A stretch of DNA of 64,000 nt from Micromonospora rifamycinica (GTDB lineage: Bacteria > Actinomycetota > Actinomycetes > Mycobacteriales > Micromonosporaceae), in the NCBI RefSeq assembly GCF_900090265.1, contig NZ_LT607752.1, positions 4,464,001 through 4,528,000 on the forward strand, read 5' to 3'. The notes below the pieces were generated by a model. The model had not been told where the DNA came from. It did no database searches and saw only the letters and a program-made list of their open reading frames with translations. Each line of letters opens with the position of its first letter. Position 1 is the first letter of the stretch. This document shows, one piece after another, positions 1 through 8,929 of this stretch. The position numbers were made by a program, and so were the translations under genes.

Positions 1-2336
1 CCGGCGGCGCAGCCCAGGGACCACAGGGACCGGCGCTGCGGTTCGCTCTCCACGCCCTCCGCGACGACTGTCAGGTCGAGGCTGCGGCCGAGGTCGAGGG
101 TGGAGCGGATGACCGCCGCCGCTTCCGCCGAGCCCTCCATCGCGGTGACGAAGCTGCGGTCGATCTTCAGCTCGTGGACCGGGATGCGGGAGAGCAGGGA
201 GAGCGAGGAGTAGCCGGTGCCGAAGTCGTCGAGGGCGAGCCGGACGCCGGAGTCCCGCAGCCGGCTGAGCACCCGGTCGACCACGTCGAGCTGACTGAGG
301 GTGAGGGTTTCGGTCAGCTCCAGGACGAGCCGGTCGGGGGGGAAGTCGTGGGCCTGGAGCCGGGCCAGCACCGCGCCGGGGAAGCGGGCGTCGAGCAGGC
401 TGCGGGGGGAGACGTTCACCGAGACGGGCAGGTCGAAGCCGGCGGTCCGCCAGCTGACCGCGGCCACGAGTGCCTGGTCGAGGATGGCCTCGGCGAACGC
501 GGGGAGCATGCCGGAGCGTTCCACCGCCTCGATGAAGCGCAGCGGATCGATCGTCCCGTGCCGGGGGTGGTGCCAGCGGGCCAGCGCCTCGGCCCCGGTC
601 ACCTGGCCGCTGCCGAGGTCGACGATCGGCTGGAAGTTGACGGTGAACTCGTGGTCGGCCACCGCCCGGGGCAGCTCCCCGCCGAGGGTGAGCCGGCGTA
701 GGTCGGCGGTGTCCCGGGTCAGCGCGTAGGTGACGATCCGCTGGCCGGCCCGCTTCGCCTGGTACATGGCGACGTCGGCGCGGCGCAGCAGCTCCGGCAT
801 GCCGCCGCTGGCGGGGGCCGCCGCGATGCCGCCGCTGGCCTCCACGCTGATCCGCATGCCGTCCACGTCGAGCGGCTCGTGCAGGGCACCGAGCAGGATC
901 TCGGCCCGGTGGGCGGCGACGGCGGGCGCGGGCAGGGCGCGCAGCAGCACGGCGAACTCGTCGCCGCCGAGCCGGGCCACCAGGTCCTCGTCGTGGGCGG
1001 CGGCGCGCAGCCGGTCGGCGACCTGGATCAGCACCTGGTCACCGGCGGCGTGGCCGAGGGTGTCGTTGACCTCCTTGAAGTGGTTCAGGTCGATCAGGAC
1101 GAGCGCGGTGACCCCCTCGGCGTGCCGGGCGTTGAGCTGCTCGGTGCCCCGGTCCAGCAGTTGCCGACGGTTGGCCAGGCCGGTGAGCGCGTCGTGGCTG
1201 GCGGCGTGGGCGTGTTCGTCGGCCACCCGGGCCAGTTCGGCGTACGCCTGGGCGTTGCGGACGGCGGTGCACAGGGCCGAGGCGAAGGTGCGCAGGGTGT
1301 ACTGCTCGCGTTCGTTGAGCCGTACCGGGCCACGGAACCGTAGGCGCAGCATGCCGACGTCGGCGGTCCGGTCGTGGCCTTCGAGGCGGGCGGGCAGTAC
1401 GGTGCCCGCGATCTCGCTGGGTGGGCCGGTGGGGCCGTCGTAGGTGATGGTGCCGCTGGCGCCGCGGACGGTGCGACCGGCGTCGCGCAGCTCGATCTCG
1501 ACCTCGTCGGCGGAGAAGAGTTCGGTGGCCTGGGTGACCGCGGTGGTGAGGACCTTGTCCAGGTCGACCACGTTGAGCGCGTCGGTGGTGCGGGCGAGGC
1601 GCTGCCAGGCCTGCTGCTCGGTCCGGGACTTGGCCTGCTGGGAGTAGAACAGGTGGAGGCTGAGCACCAGGGGCGGCACGGCCAGCAGGAGCCGGGGGTC
1701 GGCGTGGAGGATGACCAGGGTGACGGCGATGAGGACGAACCGGGCCAGCGCGCTGGTCAGGCGGAGCCCGAGGTCGTCGGCGAAGAGTCTGCGCAGTGGG
1801 GTGCCGGTGGCCATCGCGATGACCGGTAGGGTCAGCGCCTCGTCGAGGACCACCGCGACGACGTAGGCGAGCCCGATCATGCCGATGACGTGTTGGAGGT
1901 CGGTGTCCTGCGGCGACCAGCCGAGGGTGTGCAGGGCGAGGCCCCCGCCCGCCGCCAGCAGCATGCTCTTGGCGATGCCGAAGGCGGTCTTCACCGGCGA
2001 GCGTTTCATCGAGAGCAGGGCGACCGCGACGCCGGTGCCGGTGGTCAGCACGACCAGGGGTGCCGGGGCGACGGCCAGGCCGAGGACGATCGCCGTTTCG
2101 CTCCAGGACACCGCGTGGACGGTGGCCCGGATGCGGATCTGCCAGTTGATCCGGACCCCGAGCGCGGCCATGAAGGCCAGGGCGATGGATCGGGTGAGGT
2201 CGTCACCGGTGAGGTCGAGGTGGACCAGGTGGTAGAGGGCGACGACCGCCGCCGTGGCGGCCACCACGCAGACGAGGCCGACGTGCAGCGTCAGCTGCCG
2301 CTCGGCCTCCGTCTTGCCGTCGTCCGGTCGTGCCAT
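1..2336 (-). CDS. Membrane GGDEF-EAL c-di-GMP turnover protein (3' end beyond window)
   Basis: Reads leftward from an ATG with a GAGG ribosome site just upstream and leaves the window without a stop, so about 778 residues are visible. Roughly residues 20-230 are hydrophobic membrane segments, 230-390 look like a GAF-type sensor, then come a GGDEF domain (GGDEF at 457-461) and an EAL domain (E-A-L at about 583-585, with ELTET, LDDFGTGYSSL, KIDRSFV and VAEGVE). Both catalytic signatures are intact, so it may both make c-di-GMP from GTP and hydrolyse it to pGpG. The usual RxxD product-inhibition site five residues before GGDEF reads H-D-E-D, so feedback control may be weak. Only the extreme C-terminus is missing. 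The family is certain; which activity dominates cannot be read from sequence. Confidence 0.93.
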   Translation of the reverse strand, partial: MARPDDGKTEAERQLTLHVGLVCVVAATAAVVALYHLVHLDLTGDDLTRSIALAFMAALGVRINWQIRIRATVHAVSWSETAIVLGLAVAPAPLVVLTTGTGVAVALLSMKRSPVKTAFGIAKSMLLAAGGGLALHTLGWSPQDTDLQHVIGMIGLAYVVAVVLDEALTLPVIAMATGTPLRRLFADDLGLRLTSALARFVLIAVTLVILHADPRLLLAVPPLVLSLHLFYSQQAKSRTEQQAWQRLARTTDALNVVDLDKVLTTAVTQATELFSADEVEIELRDAGRTVRGASGTITYDGPTGPPSEIAGTVLPARLEGHDRTADVGMLRLRFRGPVRLNEREQYTLRTFASALCTAVRNAQAYAELARVADEHAHAASHDALTGLANRRQLLDRGTEQLNARHAEGVTALVLIDLNHFKEVNDTLGHAAGDQVLIQVADRLRAAAHDEDLVARLGGDEFAVLLRALPAPAVAAHRAEILLGALHEPLDVDGMRISVEASGGIAAAPASGGMPELLRRADVAMYQAKRAGQRIVTYALTRDTADLRRLTLGGELPRAVADHEFTVNFQPIVDLGSGQVTGAEALARWHHPRHGTIDPLRFIEAVERSGMLPAFAEAILDQALVAAVSWRTAGFDLPVSVNVSPRSLLDARFPGAVLARLQAHDFPPDRLVLELTETLTLSQLDVVDRVLSRLRDSGVRLALDDFGTGYSSLSLLSRIPVHELKIDRSFVTAMEGSAEAAAVIRSTLDLGRSLDLTVVAEGVESEPQRRSLWSLGCAA

Positions 2337-3044
2337 CGTGTCCTCGACAACCACTCGGCGTCGCTGAGTAGGGGCCAAGGCTACGTGTGGTCACGCCGTC
2401 GCCACAATCGTCTACAGCCACTCGTGTGCGGACATCGCGTTCGACCTCCCCTGATCGTCGCGCCGACCCTTGCGGTCGGGATCTGACAGGGGACAGCCTA
2501 AGGGCGGTTAGGCCGATTTTGGAGGTATAAATGTAACTATGAGCGATAGATGAGAATTGAGTGGAGCTTGGTGACTTTCTGTTTCCACGGGGAAACGGAC
2601 TGCTGAGTGCTCCCGACGGTTCTCGTTAACGCTAGATAATGGTGCAGCGACCGGCTTTGCGACATCGGGCGAGGGGTACCGGTTCCGGTTCCTTCGAGGT
2701 GACCGGCGTGGGAGTGCGACGGATCACCCGATTGTGGAACGCAGGGTAGTCGTGTCGGAGCGGTGGTGCCACCATCCGCCGACGTGGCCGCCCGTGATTC
2801 GCGGTCACGGCGCGACGTAGGGTTTCTCGGCGGTGACGTTCCCGTGTCCGGTCCCCGATGTCATGGCGTTTCCCGCTCTCCGTGGCATCGGAGAACCTAT
2901 TAGTGGCGACCGATGAAATCGACGATGAACGATCGATCAAGAATCGTTCCGCACCGCGTCGACCCTTTTGCTCCCCATCGCCCGGTGCGATCCCCCCGAA
3001 CCGGACGCACGCCCGGGCCGGACCCGACCGTTAGGCTGGCGAGC
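2337..3044. other. Divergent intergenic region, partly AT-richer, with small hairpins
   Basis: Separates the leftward GGDEF-EAL gene from rightward moaC and must carry both promoters. Bases 2490-2660 are clearly less GC-rich than the surroundings. Two small inverted repeats are visible: GCCTAA/TTAGGC at 2496-2513, followed by CGATTTT, and GTTTCC/GGAAAC at 2581-2596 with a 4-base loop. An open frame upstream of and in phase with moaC begins at 2913, but its residues look like random translation. No RNA gene or known riboswitch was recognised. Confidence 0.5.
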
Positions 3045-3536
3045 GTGACCGATCCCGCGCAGCTCAGCCACGTCGACGCCGCGGGTGCGGCCCGGATGGT
3101 CGACGTCTCCGCCAAGCCGGTGTCCGGGCGGGTAGCCGTGGCCGCCGGGCGGCTGCGTACCACCGCCGAGGTGGTGGAGCTGCTGCGCCGCGACGGGCTG
3201 CCCAAGGGTGACGCGCTGGCCGTCGGCCGGATCGCCGGCATCATGGGTGCCAAGCGCACCCCCGACCTGATCCCGCTCTGCCACCCGATCGCCCTGCACG
3301 GCGTCACCGTCGACCTGCGGCTCACCGACGACACCGTGGAGATCACCGCCACCGCGCGTACCGCCGACCGCACCGGGGTGGAGATGGAGGCGCTGACCGC
3401 CGTCGCCGTCGCCGGGCTGGCCCTGGTCGACATGGTGAAGGCGGTCGACCCGGCCGCCAGCGTGGACGCGGTCCGGGTGCTGCGTAAGACCGGCGGCAAG
3501 ACCGGCGAGTGGGTCCGCCCGCAGGACCGGCCGTGA
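3045..3536 (+). CDS. moaC: Cyclic pyranopterin monophosphate synthase MoaC
   Basis: 163 residues, the normal MoaC length. It converts the MoaA product (3',8-cyclo-GTP) to cyclic pyranopterin monophosphate, the first stable molybdopterin intermediate, in the cytosol. Family hallmarks are visible: LSHVD near the N-terminus, IPLCHPI in the middle, and the TGVEMEALTAV and DMVKA blocks near the C-terminus. The GTG at 3045 is chosen because homology starts there; an in-frame extension back to 2913 would add 44 residues that look non-coding. The stop overlaps the GTG of mog by four bases. Together with mog, moeA and moaE it forms a Moco operon whose MoaA partner is encoded 15 kb away on the other strand. 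Confidence 0.95.
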   Translation: MTDPAQLSHVDAAGAARMVDVSAKPVSGRVAVAAGRLRTTAEVVELLRRDGLPKGDALAVGRIAGIMGAKRTPDLIPLCHPIALHGVTVDLRLTDDTVEITATARTADRTGVEMEALTAVAVAGLALVDMVKAVDPAASVDAVRVLRKTGGKTGEWVRPQDRP

Positions 3537-4003
3537 TCCGGGCCCGGGTCGTCGTGGCGTCCAACCGGGCGGCCGCCGGGGTGTACGCCGACACCAGCGG
3601 CCCGCTGCTCGTCGCCGGCCTGCGGGAGCTGGGCTGCCAGGTGGACGAGCCGGTGGTGGTGCCCGACGGCGAGCCGGTCGCCGAGGCGCTGCGCGCCGCC
3701 CACGCCGACGGGATCGACGTGGTGCTGACCAGCGGCGGCACCGGGATCACCCCCACCGACCGGACCCCGGAGGTGACCCGGGCGCTGCTCGACCACGAGA
3801 TCCCCGGCATCGCCGAGGCGATCCGCGCGTACAGCCGGGACAAGGTGCCCACCTCGGCACTGTCCCGGGGGCTGGCCGGAGTGCTGGGCCGGATGCTGGT
3901 GGTCAACCTGCCCGGCTCGCGCGGCGGCGCGAAGGACGGGTTGGCCGTGCTCGGCCCGATCCTCGGCCACGCGGTGGACCAGCTGCGCGGCGGTGACCAT
4001 TGA
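3533..4003 (+). CDS. mog: Molybdopterin adenylyltransferase-type protein (Mog/MoaB)
   Basis: 156 residues with the MoCF_biosynth fold. Members adenylate molybdopterin so that MoeA can insert molybdate. Visible motifs are TSGGTGI followed by TPTDRTPE (ligand-binding loop) and NLPGSRGG near the C-terminus, which separate it from MoeA. The GTG at 3533 sits in a GTGA overlap with the moaC stop, implying translational coupling; the longer reading from 3509 would lie inside moaC. Whether it is a working Mog or a MoaB-like relative cannot be decided by eye, but it is the only small member of the family in the window, so it is the likely partner of the MoeA downstream. Confidence 0.92.
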   Translation: MIRARVVVASNRAAAGVYADTSGPLLVAGLRELGCQVDEPVVVPDGEPVAEALRAAHADGIDVVLTSGGTGITPTDRTPEVTRALLDHEIPGIAEAIRAYSRDKVPTSALSRGLAGVLGRMLVVNLPGSRGGAKDGLAVLGPILGHAVDQLRGGDH

Positions 4004-4082
4004 CCGCGGGTGGAGGCGGCGGCGATAGGCTCGCGGGGGTGAACGCGGAGCACCGCGTCCCGTCCGAACGGAGGCCGACCCG

Positions 4083-5324
4083 GTGAGCACGGAAACCGTC
4101 ACCGCGCCGCCGCCGGCCGGCTGGGAGGAGGCCCGCTCCCGGGTGTACGCGGTCGGCCTGGCCGCCGCCCTGCCCACGGTCGGCCGGGCCCTGGCCGACG
4201 CCGACGGCTACACCCTGGCCGAGCCGTTGACCACCCGTACCGACCTGCCCGCCTTCCCCACCTCCAGCGTGGACGGCTGGGCGGTGCGCGGGGCCGGTCC
4301 GTGGGACGTCCTCGGGCGGGTGCTCGCCGGGCACACCCCGGCCGGGCTGACCGCCGACGGCACCACCGTCGAGATCGCCACCGGCGCGATGGTCCCCGCC
4401 GGGACGACCGCCATCCTGCGGATCGAGGAATCGGCGCGTACCCCGGACGGGCGGGTGACCGGCACGCCCCGCCCCAACCCGGAGTGGCGTGAGCCGGGTG
4501 AGGAGGCGGTGGCCGGCGAGGAGCTGCTGCCGGCCGGTACCCCGGTCGACCCGGCGTTGATCGGGCTGGCCGCGTCCTGCGGGCACGACCAGCTCCGGGT
4601 CCGCCGCCAGCCGCGCGCCGCGCTGCTGGTCTTCGGCGACGAGCTGCTCACCGCCGGCCCACCCGGGTCGGGCCGGGTCCGCGACGCGCTCGGCCCCGCC
4701 GTGCCGTCCTGGCTGCGCCGCTACGGCTGCCAGGTGCGGCCCTCCGACGTGGTCGGCCCGGTGGCGGACACCCTGCCCGCCCACGTGGCCGCCCTGCGCG
4801 GGGCGCTGGCCGGGGCCGACCTGGTCTGCACCACCGGCGGCACCATGCACGGTCCGGTCGATCACCTGCACCCCGCGTTGGAGGCGCTCGGCGCCGACCA
4901 CGTGGTCAACACGGTCGCCGTCCGGCCCGGCTTCCCGATGCTGCTGGCCCGGCTGGTCGACGCCGACGGGCGGGTGCGGTTCGTCGCCGGGCTGCCCGGT
5001 AACCCGCAGTCCGCGATCGTCGCGCTGGTGTCGCTGGTCGCGCCGCTGCTCGCCGGCCTGCAGGGTCGGGCGCTGCCGGCGCTGCCACAGGCCACCCTCG
5101 CCGGGCCGGTGCCCGGTCGGGGGGACTACACGCACCTGGCTCTGGTCCGGCTGGACCGGGCCGCCGGCACCGCGCACCCGGTCCGGCACGTCGGGTCGGC
5201 GATGCTGCGCGGACTGGCCGGCGCGGACGGGTTCGCGGTGATCCGGCCGGGCACCTCCGGCGAGGCGGGAGCCCGGGTGCCGGTGGTGCCGCTGCCGTTG
5301 CTGCCCGGGGAGCGTACGTGGTGA
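4083..5324 (+). CDS. moeA: Molybdopterin molybdenumtransferase MoeA
   Basis: 413 residues, full length for MoeA, which inserts molybdate into adenylated molybdopterin. It begins with GTG after a short leader. In order: an N-terminal domain with SSVDGWAVRG (the family's S-x-DG-[YW]-A element), the middle domain with EIATGAMVPAG, the MoCF-like domain with TTGGT, then PGFPM and GLPGNPQSA, and a C-terminal beta domain. The last codons overlap the moaE start, so the two are probably co-translated. It is the third gene of the moaC-mog-moeA-moaE operon. Nothing in the sequence suggests loss of function. Confidence 0.95.
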   Translation: MSTETVTAPPPAGWEEARSRVYAVGLAAALPTVGRALADADGYTLAEPLTTRTDLPAFPTSSVDGWAVRGAGPWDVLGRVLAGHTPAGLTADGTTVEIATGAMVPAGTTAILRIEESARTPDGRVTGTPRPNPEWREPGEEAVAGEELLPAGTPVDPALIGLAASCGHDQLRVRRQPRAALLVFGDELLTAGPPGSGRVRDALGPAVPSWLRRYGCQVRPSDVVGPVADTLPAHVAALRGALAGADLVCTTGGTMHGPVDHLHPALEALGADHVVNTVAVRPGFPMLLARLVDADGRVRFVAGLPGNPQSAIVALVSLVAPLLAGLQGRALPALPQATLAGPVPGRGDYTHLALVRLDRAAGTAHPVRHVGSAMLRGLAGADGFAVIRPGTSGEAGARVPVVPLPLLPGERTW

Positions 5325-5752
5325 GCGCCGGACCGACGACGGAGCTGCTCACCGTCACCGACCAACCGCTGGACCTGGCCGCGCACGAGGCCGCGGTCGC
5401 CGACCGCCGGGCCGGCGCGGTGGTCTCCTTCCAGGGCGTGGTCCGCGACCACGACCACGGTCGGCCGGTCACCCTGCTGGAGTACGAGGGGCACCCGAGC
5501 GCCGTCGAGACGCTGCGCGCGGTGGCCGCCGAGATCGCCGCCGACCCCGAGGTCTACGCGGTGGCGGTGTCGCACCGGATCGGCCGGCTCGACATCGGCG
5601 ACGTGGCGCTGGTGGCGGCGGTCAGCACGGCGCACCGGGCGGCGGCCTTCGCGGCCTGCGCCCGGCTGGTCGACGAGGTGAAGGCGCGACTGCCGATCTG
5701 GAAGCGGCAGGTCTTCGCCGACGGCACCGAGGAGTGGGTCAACTGCCCCTGA
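5318..5752 (+). CDS. moaE: Molybdopterin synthase large subunit MoaE
   Basis: About 144 residues, typical of MoaE, the catalytic subunit that with thiocarboxylated MoaD converts cyclic pyranopterin monophosphate to molybdopterin. Recognisable blocks are GAVVSFQGVVRDH near residue 35, LEYEGHPS, the HRIG segment and the C-terminal KARLPIWKRQ with the conserved active-site lysines. Two adjacent GTG codons (5318, 5321) follow a GGGGAG site; the second gives the usual 4-base overlap with the moeA stop, so the true start may be three bases later. Its MoaD partner is encoded at 19.9-20.2 kb on the other strand. Confidence 0.94.
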   Translation: MVSAGPTTELLTVTDQPLDLAAHEAAVADRRAGAVVSFQGVVRDHDHGRPVTLLEYEGHPSAVETLRAVAAEIAADPEVYAVAVSHRIGRLDIGDVALVAAVSTAHRAAAFAACARLVDEVKARLPIWKRQVFADGTEEWVNCP

Positions 5753-5772
5753 CCGGGGCACGCCGGCGGCCG

Positions 5773-5835
5773 GCAGCGAGGTCAGTGGCCGCCGACCGGG
5801 TGGCAGCGGCGAGGTCAGTGGCGGCCGACCGGGTG
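5773..5835. repeat. Two-copy direct repeat between convergent genes
   Basis: Two near-identical copies of about 30 and 33 bp, sharing GAGGTCAGTGGC and GCCGACCGGGTG, lie head to tail between the convergent ends of moaE and the GT87 gene. The second copy differs by a 3-base insertion and a single change. Probably replication slippage; no function is evident. Confidence 0.6.
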
Positions 5836-5849
5836 ACGGTGGCGAAGGG

Positions 5850-7286
5850 TCAGCGGCGGCCGGCGGCGATGCGGGCCGGCCGGTCGGCGTAGAAGGCGGG
5901 CTCGGCACCGGGCCGCCAGGGCAGGGCGGCGACCAGGACGATCAGCGCCAGCGCGAGCGAGTTCTCCATCAGCGCGCCGAACAGGCCGTTCTGGTAGTGG
6001 GACACCTCGGGCAGCTTGTGCTCGTACGGCCAGATCGGCGAGATCAGGAAGAGCAGGTACAACCCGAGGGCCGCCACCCCGTGCCGCAGCCCGGTCAGCG
6101 TCGGGTACCAGATCGGCGGGCGCAGTCCGCTCACCCCGGGCGGCCCCCCGTACGACTGCTGGCCGGTACGCACCGACAGCCCCCGGCTCGCCTCGCGGCG
6201 GCGTACGGCGGCGTCGGCGAGCACGATGATCGCCGGGATGACCCAGACCAGGTGGTGCGACCAGGAGATCGGGCTGATCACGTTGGCGGTCAGCCCGACC
6301 AGGGTGAACGCGGTCAACTCGTCGCCGTCGGCGCGGGCGTTGGCGGCCCGGGACAGCCCGAGGGCCAGGATCAGCACCGAGAAGGCCAGCCAGAGCAGGC
6401 CGGGCGTCTCGATCGAGTCGTAGAGCCGGGCCAGCAGACCGGCCAGCGACTGGTTGGGCGTCATGTCGGCGGCGCCGACCCGCTCGGTCTGCCACAGCAC
6501 TCCGCCGAAGTAGGCCCGCGACTCGGTGCCGACCAGCGCGAAGCTGCCCAGGGTGACGCCGATGGTGGTGCCGACGGCGGTGGCGGCGACCCGCCACTGC
6601 CGGGTGATCAGCAGGTAGGCGATGAACAGCGCCGGGGTGAGCTTGACGGCGGTGGCCAGGCCGATGCCCACGCCCGCCCAGGACCCGCTGTAGAGCAGCC
6701 GCAGGAGCGGGCCGTCGGTGTCGCGCCCGTGGCTGCCCCGCCGGGAACGCCAGCGCAGGCCCACCAGGTCGGCCATGATCAACGCGAACAGGAGCAGGTT
6801 GACCTGCCCGTACCCCAGGGTCTCCCGGACCGGTTCGATGGCCGTGGCCATCGGGGTGGCGATGGCCACGGTGAACCAGAGCGGCCAGCCGAGCCGGTCG
6901 ACGATCGGCCGCAGCAGCGCGGCGAGGACCACCGCCAGCGCGGCGATGCTGCCGGCCGCGTTGATCCACCCGGCCACCTCGATCGGTAGCCGGGCCATCG
7001 GCAGCATGGCCAGCGCGGCGAAGGGCGGGTAGGTGAAGCCCAGGGTGGTGGTGGGCGCGATGAACTCGTACAACTCGTGCCCGCTCGCCCACCACACCAC
7101 CGCGCCGTGGTAGATCTTCATGTCGAAGAAGTTGTACGGCCGCCCGAAAGCACCGATGGCGAGCCATGCGGCATAGGCGACGGCGGCCACGATGCCGGTC
7201 CGTACGACTGTCCTACGATCGATCCCACTCGTTGCGCGACGGACTGGGGCGAGGCGGTCCGCACGTCTACCGACGGTCGTCGGCAT
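5850..7286 (-). CDS. GT87 / DUF2029 family polyprenol-linked mannosyltransferase
   Basis: About 478 residues of a multi-pass membrane protein of the glycosyltransferase 87 family, which in actinobacteria includes alpha-1,2-mannosyltransferases using polyprenyl-phosphate mannose for phosphatidylinositol mannosides and lipomannan. Around ten hydrophobic segments are visible. FDMKIYHGAV in the first extracytoplasmic loop carries the acidic residue expected of GT-C enzymes; YGQVNL and TAVKLTPALF are further family blocks, and SPISWSHHLVW lies in the C-terminal half. The ATG at 7286 is preceded by a GGGGGTGG site; the open frame extends upstream without conserved sequence. The acceptor cannot be deduced. 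It stands alone, convergent with moaE. Confidence 0.88.
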   Translation of the reverse strand: MPTTVGRRADRLAPVRRATSGIDRRTVVRTGIVAAVAYAAWLAIGAFGRPYNFFDMKIYHGAVVWWASGHELYEFIAPTTTLGFTYPPFAALAMLPMARLPIEVAGWINAAGSIAALAVVLAALLRPIVDRLGWPLWFTVAIATPMATAIEPVRETLGYGQVNLLLFALIMADLVGLRWRSRRGSHGRDTDGPLLRLLYSGSWAGVGIGLATAVKLTPALFIAYLLITRQWRVAATAVGTTIGVTLGSFALVGTESRAYFGGVLWQTERVGAADMTPNQSLAGLLARLYDSIETPGLLWLAFSVLILALGLSRAANARADGDELTAFTLVGLTANVISPISWSHHLVWVIPAIIVLADAAVRRREASRGLSVRTGQQSYGGPPGVSGLRPPIWYPTLTGLRHGVAALGLYLLFLISPIWPYEHKLPEVSHYQNGLFGALMENSLALALIVLVAALPWRPGAEPAFYADRPARIAAGRR

Positions 7287-7490
7287 GGCGTGGCCACCCC
7301 CGTACCAAGGTCGTCCTACCCGTCCAGGTCCGGTAGGGAGCCTAGAACGGCGCCTCACGTTGCTGCCTCCCGCGTTATCCGACCGTGTCCGATCCCACAC
7401 CAGTTTTTGACATTTCCACCGCGTTAACGGGTGTCGGGCGGTTCAGGTAATTCGTGGCCTTGCGGGGGGTGGCGACCGAATCGACGCAGG

Positions 7491-8036
7491 TCAGCCGGGG
7501 AGCCGGCGGGCGGCGGCGGCCGACCGGACGGCGATCCGGGCCTCCCGCCGGGCGGTACGCACCGCGCGACCGACCGAACGTCGAGAGTGGCCGATGCGGT
7601 GCCCGGCCCGCCAGCGCAGGCCCGGCTTCCCCTCGGTGTCGGCGGCGGCGAGCAGCAGACCACCGAAGAGTCCGAGATTCTTCAGGAAGTGGACCTGGTT
7701 GTTGTTCCGCTTCGCCGGGTCGTCGTCGTCCCAGAACGGGTGACCGGCGGCGGTGGTGGGCACCAGCGTGCCGGCGAGCACCAGCGCGGCGGGTCGGGTG
7801 AACTTCCCGGTGGCCAGCATCAGGCCGGCGGCGAACTGCACGGCGGCGTTGGCGCGGATCAACGTCTCGGTGTCGGTGGGCAGCTGCGGCGCGGCCCGCT
7901 GGATCAGCGGGGCGACCCGGTCGGTGACCGGCCTGGCCGCCGGGACGAGCCGCTGGGGGTGTTGGAAGTTGCGGGCGCCGCTGACCACGAAGATGCCGCT
8001 CAACATGACACGGGCGAGGGAGCGCACGGGTTTCAT
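7491..8036 (-). CDS. DoxX family membrane protein
   Basis: 181 residues. The N-terminal 130 match the small DoxX membrane family: a first helix with SGIFVVSGARNF, then AAVQFAAGLML, PAALVLAGTLVPTT and a final helix FLKNLGLFGGLLLAA, four membrane segments in all. The family is linked to quinone or thiol redox chemistry in a few species but is mostly uncharacterised. After the last helix comes a basic tail of about 45 residues rich in Arg and Ala, presumably cytosolic. Start at the ATG at 8036, with only a weak ribosome site. Monocistronic by its surroundings. Confidence 0.85.
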   Translation of the reverse strand: MKPVRSLARVMLSGIFVVSGARNFQHPQRLVPAARPVTDRVAPLIQRAAPQLPTDTETLIRANAAVQFAAGLMLATGKFTRPAALVLAGTLVPTTAAGHPFWDDDDPAKRNNNQVHFLKNLGLFGGLLLAAADTEGKPGLRWRAGHRIGHSRRSVGRAVRTARREARIAVRSAAAARRLPG

Positions 8037-8240
8037 GGCTCAGTCATACCCCGTCGGCACCCCGGCTATCCGGGCAACGGCTGATCCGGAGCGTCCGGTT
8101 GCCGCTGGTCCGGACCGGTCCGCGTCGTCGATCCCCACCCGGTCGGGTCGCGGATCCGGGCCGGCGGACGCGGCCGGCACGCCACGCCGAACAGCGCGAC
8201 CGTCGCGGATGGACCGGCCCCGACCGGTAACGTCGCGCGG

Positions 8241-8786
8241 ATGACGACCCTGCGGTTGCGTCCCGAGGACCCGGCCGACGCCGGCCCGGTCCGCCGGGTG
8301 CTGGCTGCCGCCTTCGCCCGCCCCGACGGCACCACCCCCGGTGAGGTCACCCTGGTGGACGAGCTGCGCGGCAGCGCGGCGTGGCTGCCGGAGCTGGCGA
8401 TGGTCGCCGAGTACGGCGGCGAGGTGGTGGGGTACGCGCTGCTCACCCGGGTCCGGGTCGAGGCCGACCGGGAACGCGTGGCCGCGCTGGTGCTCGGCCC
8501 GGTGGCGGTGGCGCCGCACCGGCAGCGGGTCGGGCACGGGACGGCGGTGGTGCAGGCCGCCCTGGAGGCCGCCACCGAGCTGGGCGAACGGCTGGTGGTG
8601 GTGCTCGGCGACCCGGCGTACTACCGGCGTTTCGGCTTCAGCCGGGCGGACCGGATGGGGCTGGTCAGCCCCTGGTCGGGGCTGGGGGAACCCTGGCAGG
8701 CGTTGGTGCTGCCGCCCGAGGTCAGCCACGCGCCGCCGCCACCGCGCGGCGAGGTGGTCTTCCCGCCGCCCTGGTCCCGGGTCTGA
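8241..8786 (+). CDS. GNAT family N-acetyltransferase
   Basis: 181 residues with the single-domain GNAT layout: an N-terminal LRLRPEDPADAGPVRRVLAAAF block, a central strand with VVGYALL, then LGPVAVAPHRQRVGHGTAVV, which is motif A with the acetyl-CoA pyrophosphate loop (Q-R-V-G-H-G), and a C-terminal VVLGDPAYYRRFGF segment typical of the YhbS-like (COG3153) branch. It transfers an acetyl group from acetyl-CoA to an amine; the substrate is not predictable. It is divergent from the DoxX gene and convergent with the AAA ATPase, so transcribed alone. Confidence 0.9.
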   Translation: MTTLRLRPEDPADAGPVRRVLAAAFARPDGTTPGEVTLVDELRGSAAWLPELAMVAEYGGEVVGYALLTRVRVEADRERVAALVLGPVAVAPHRQRVGHGTAVVQAALEAATELGERLVVVLGDPAYYRRFGFSRADRMGLVSPWSGLGEPWQALVLPPEVSHAPPPPRGEVVFPPPWSRV

Positions 8787-8808
8787 CCCCGACCTCTCCG
8801 CTGGCCCC

Positions 8809-8827
8809 CGGGCCGGATATCGGCCCG
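8809..8827. terminator. Hairpin between convergent GNAT and AAA genes
   Basis: A perfect 7-bp stem CGGGCCG/CGGCCCG with a 5-base loop just past the GNAT stop. There is no T-run, as is usual for actinobacterial terminators. Bases 8873-8931 downstream contain two copies of a GGGCGCGCGGCCGCCCG element. Confidence 0.5.
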
Positions 8828-8929
8828 GCGATCGTCGGCAGGGGGGCGGCGCGTGCCCGCCCGGTGTTCGTCGACGGGGCGCGCGGCCGCCCGACGTCCG
8901 TGGCCGGGGGCGCGCGGCCGCCCGGCGGG

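Noticed and set aside
174..2486. Several plus-strand reading frames over the GGDEF-EAL gene
   Set aside because: High GC keeps opposite-strand frames open; only the leftward frame has domain motifs, a ribosome site and coherent conservation.
2337..2500. Possible c-di-GMP riboswitch upstream of the GGDEF-EAL gene
   Set aside because: The small hairpins present do not match the conserved core of GEMM-type aptamers.
2581..2596. parS-like sequence GTTTCC-ACGG-GGAAAC
   Set aside because: Only the outer bases resemble parS; the central CACGTG is missing.
2632..2940. 102-residue minus-strand frame in the intergenic region
   Set aside because: Arg/Pro-rich random-looking sequence, no ribosome site, no conserved motif.
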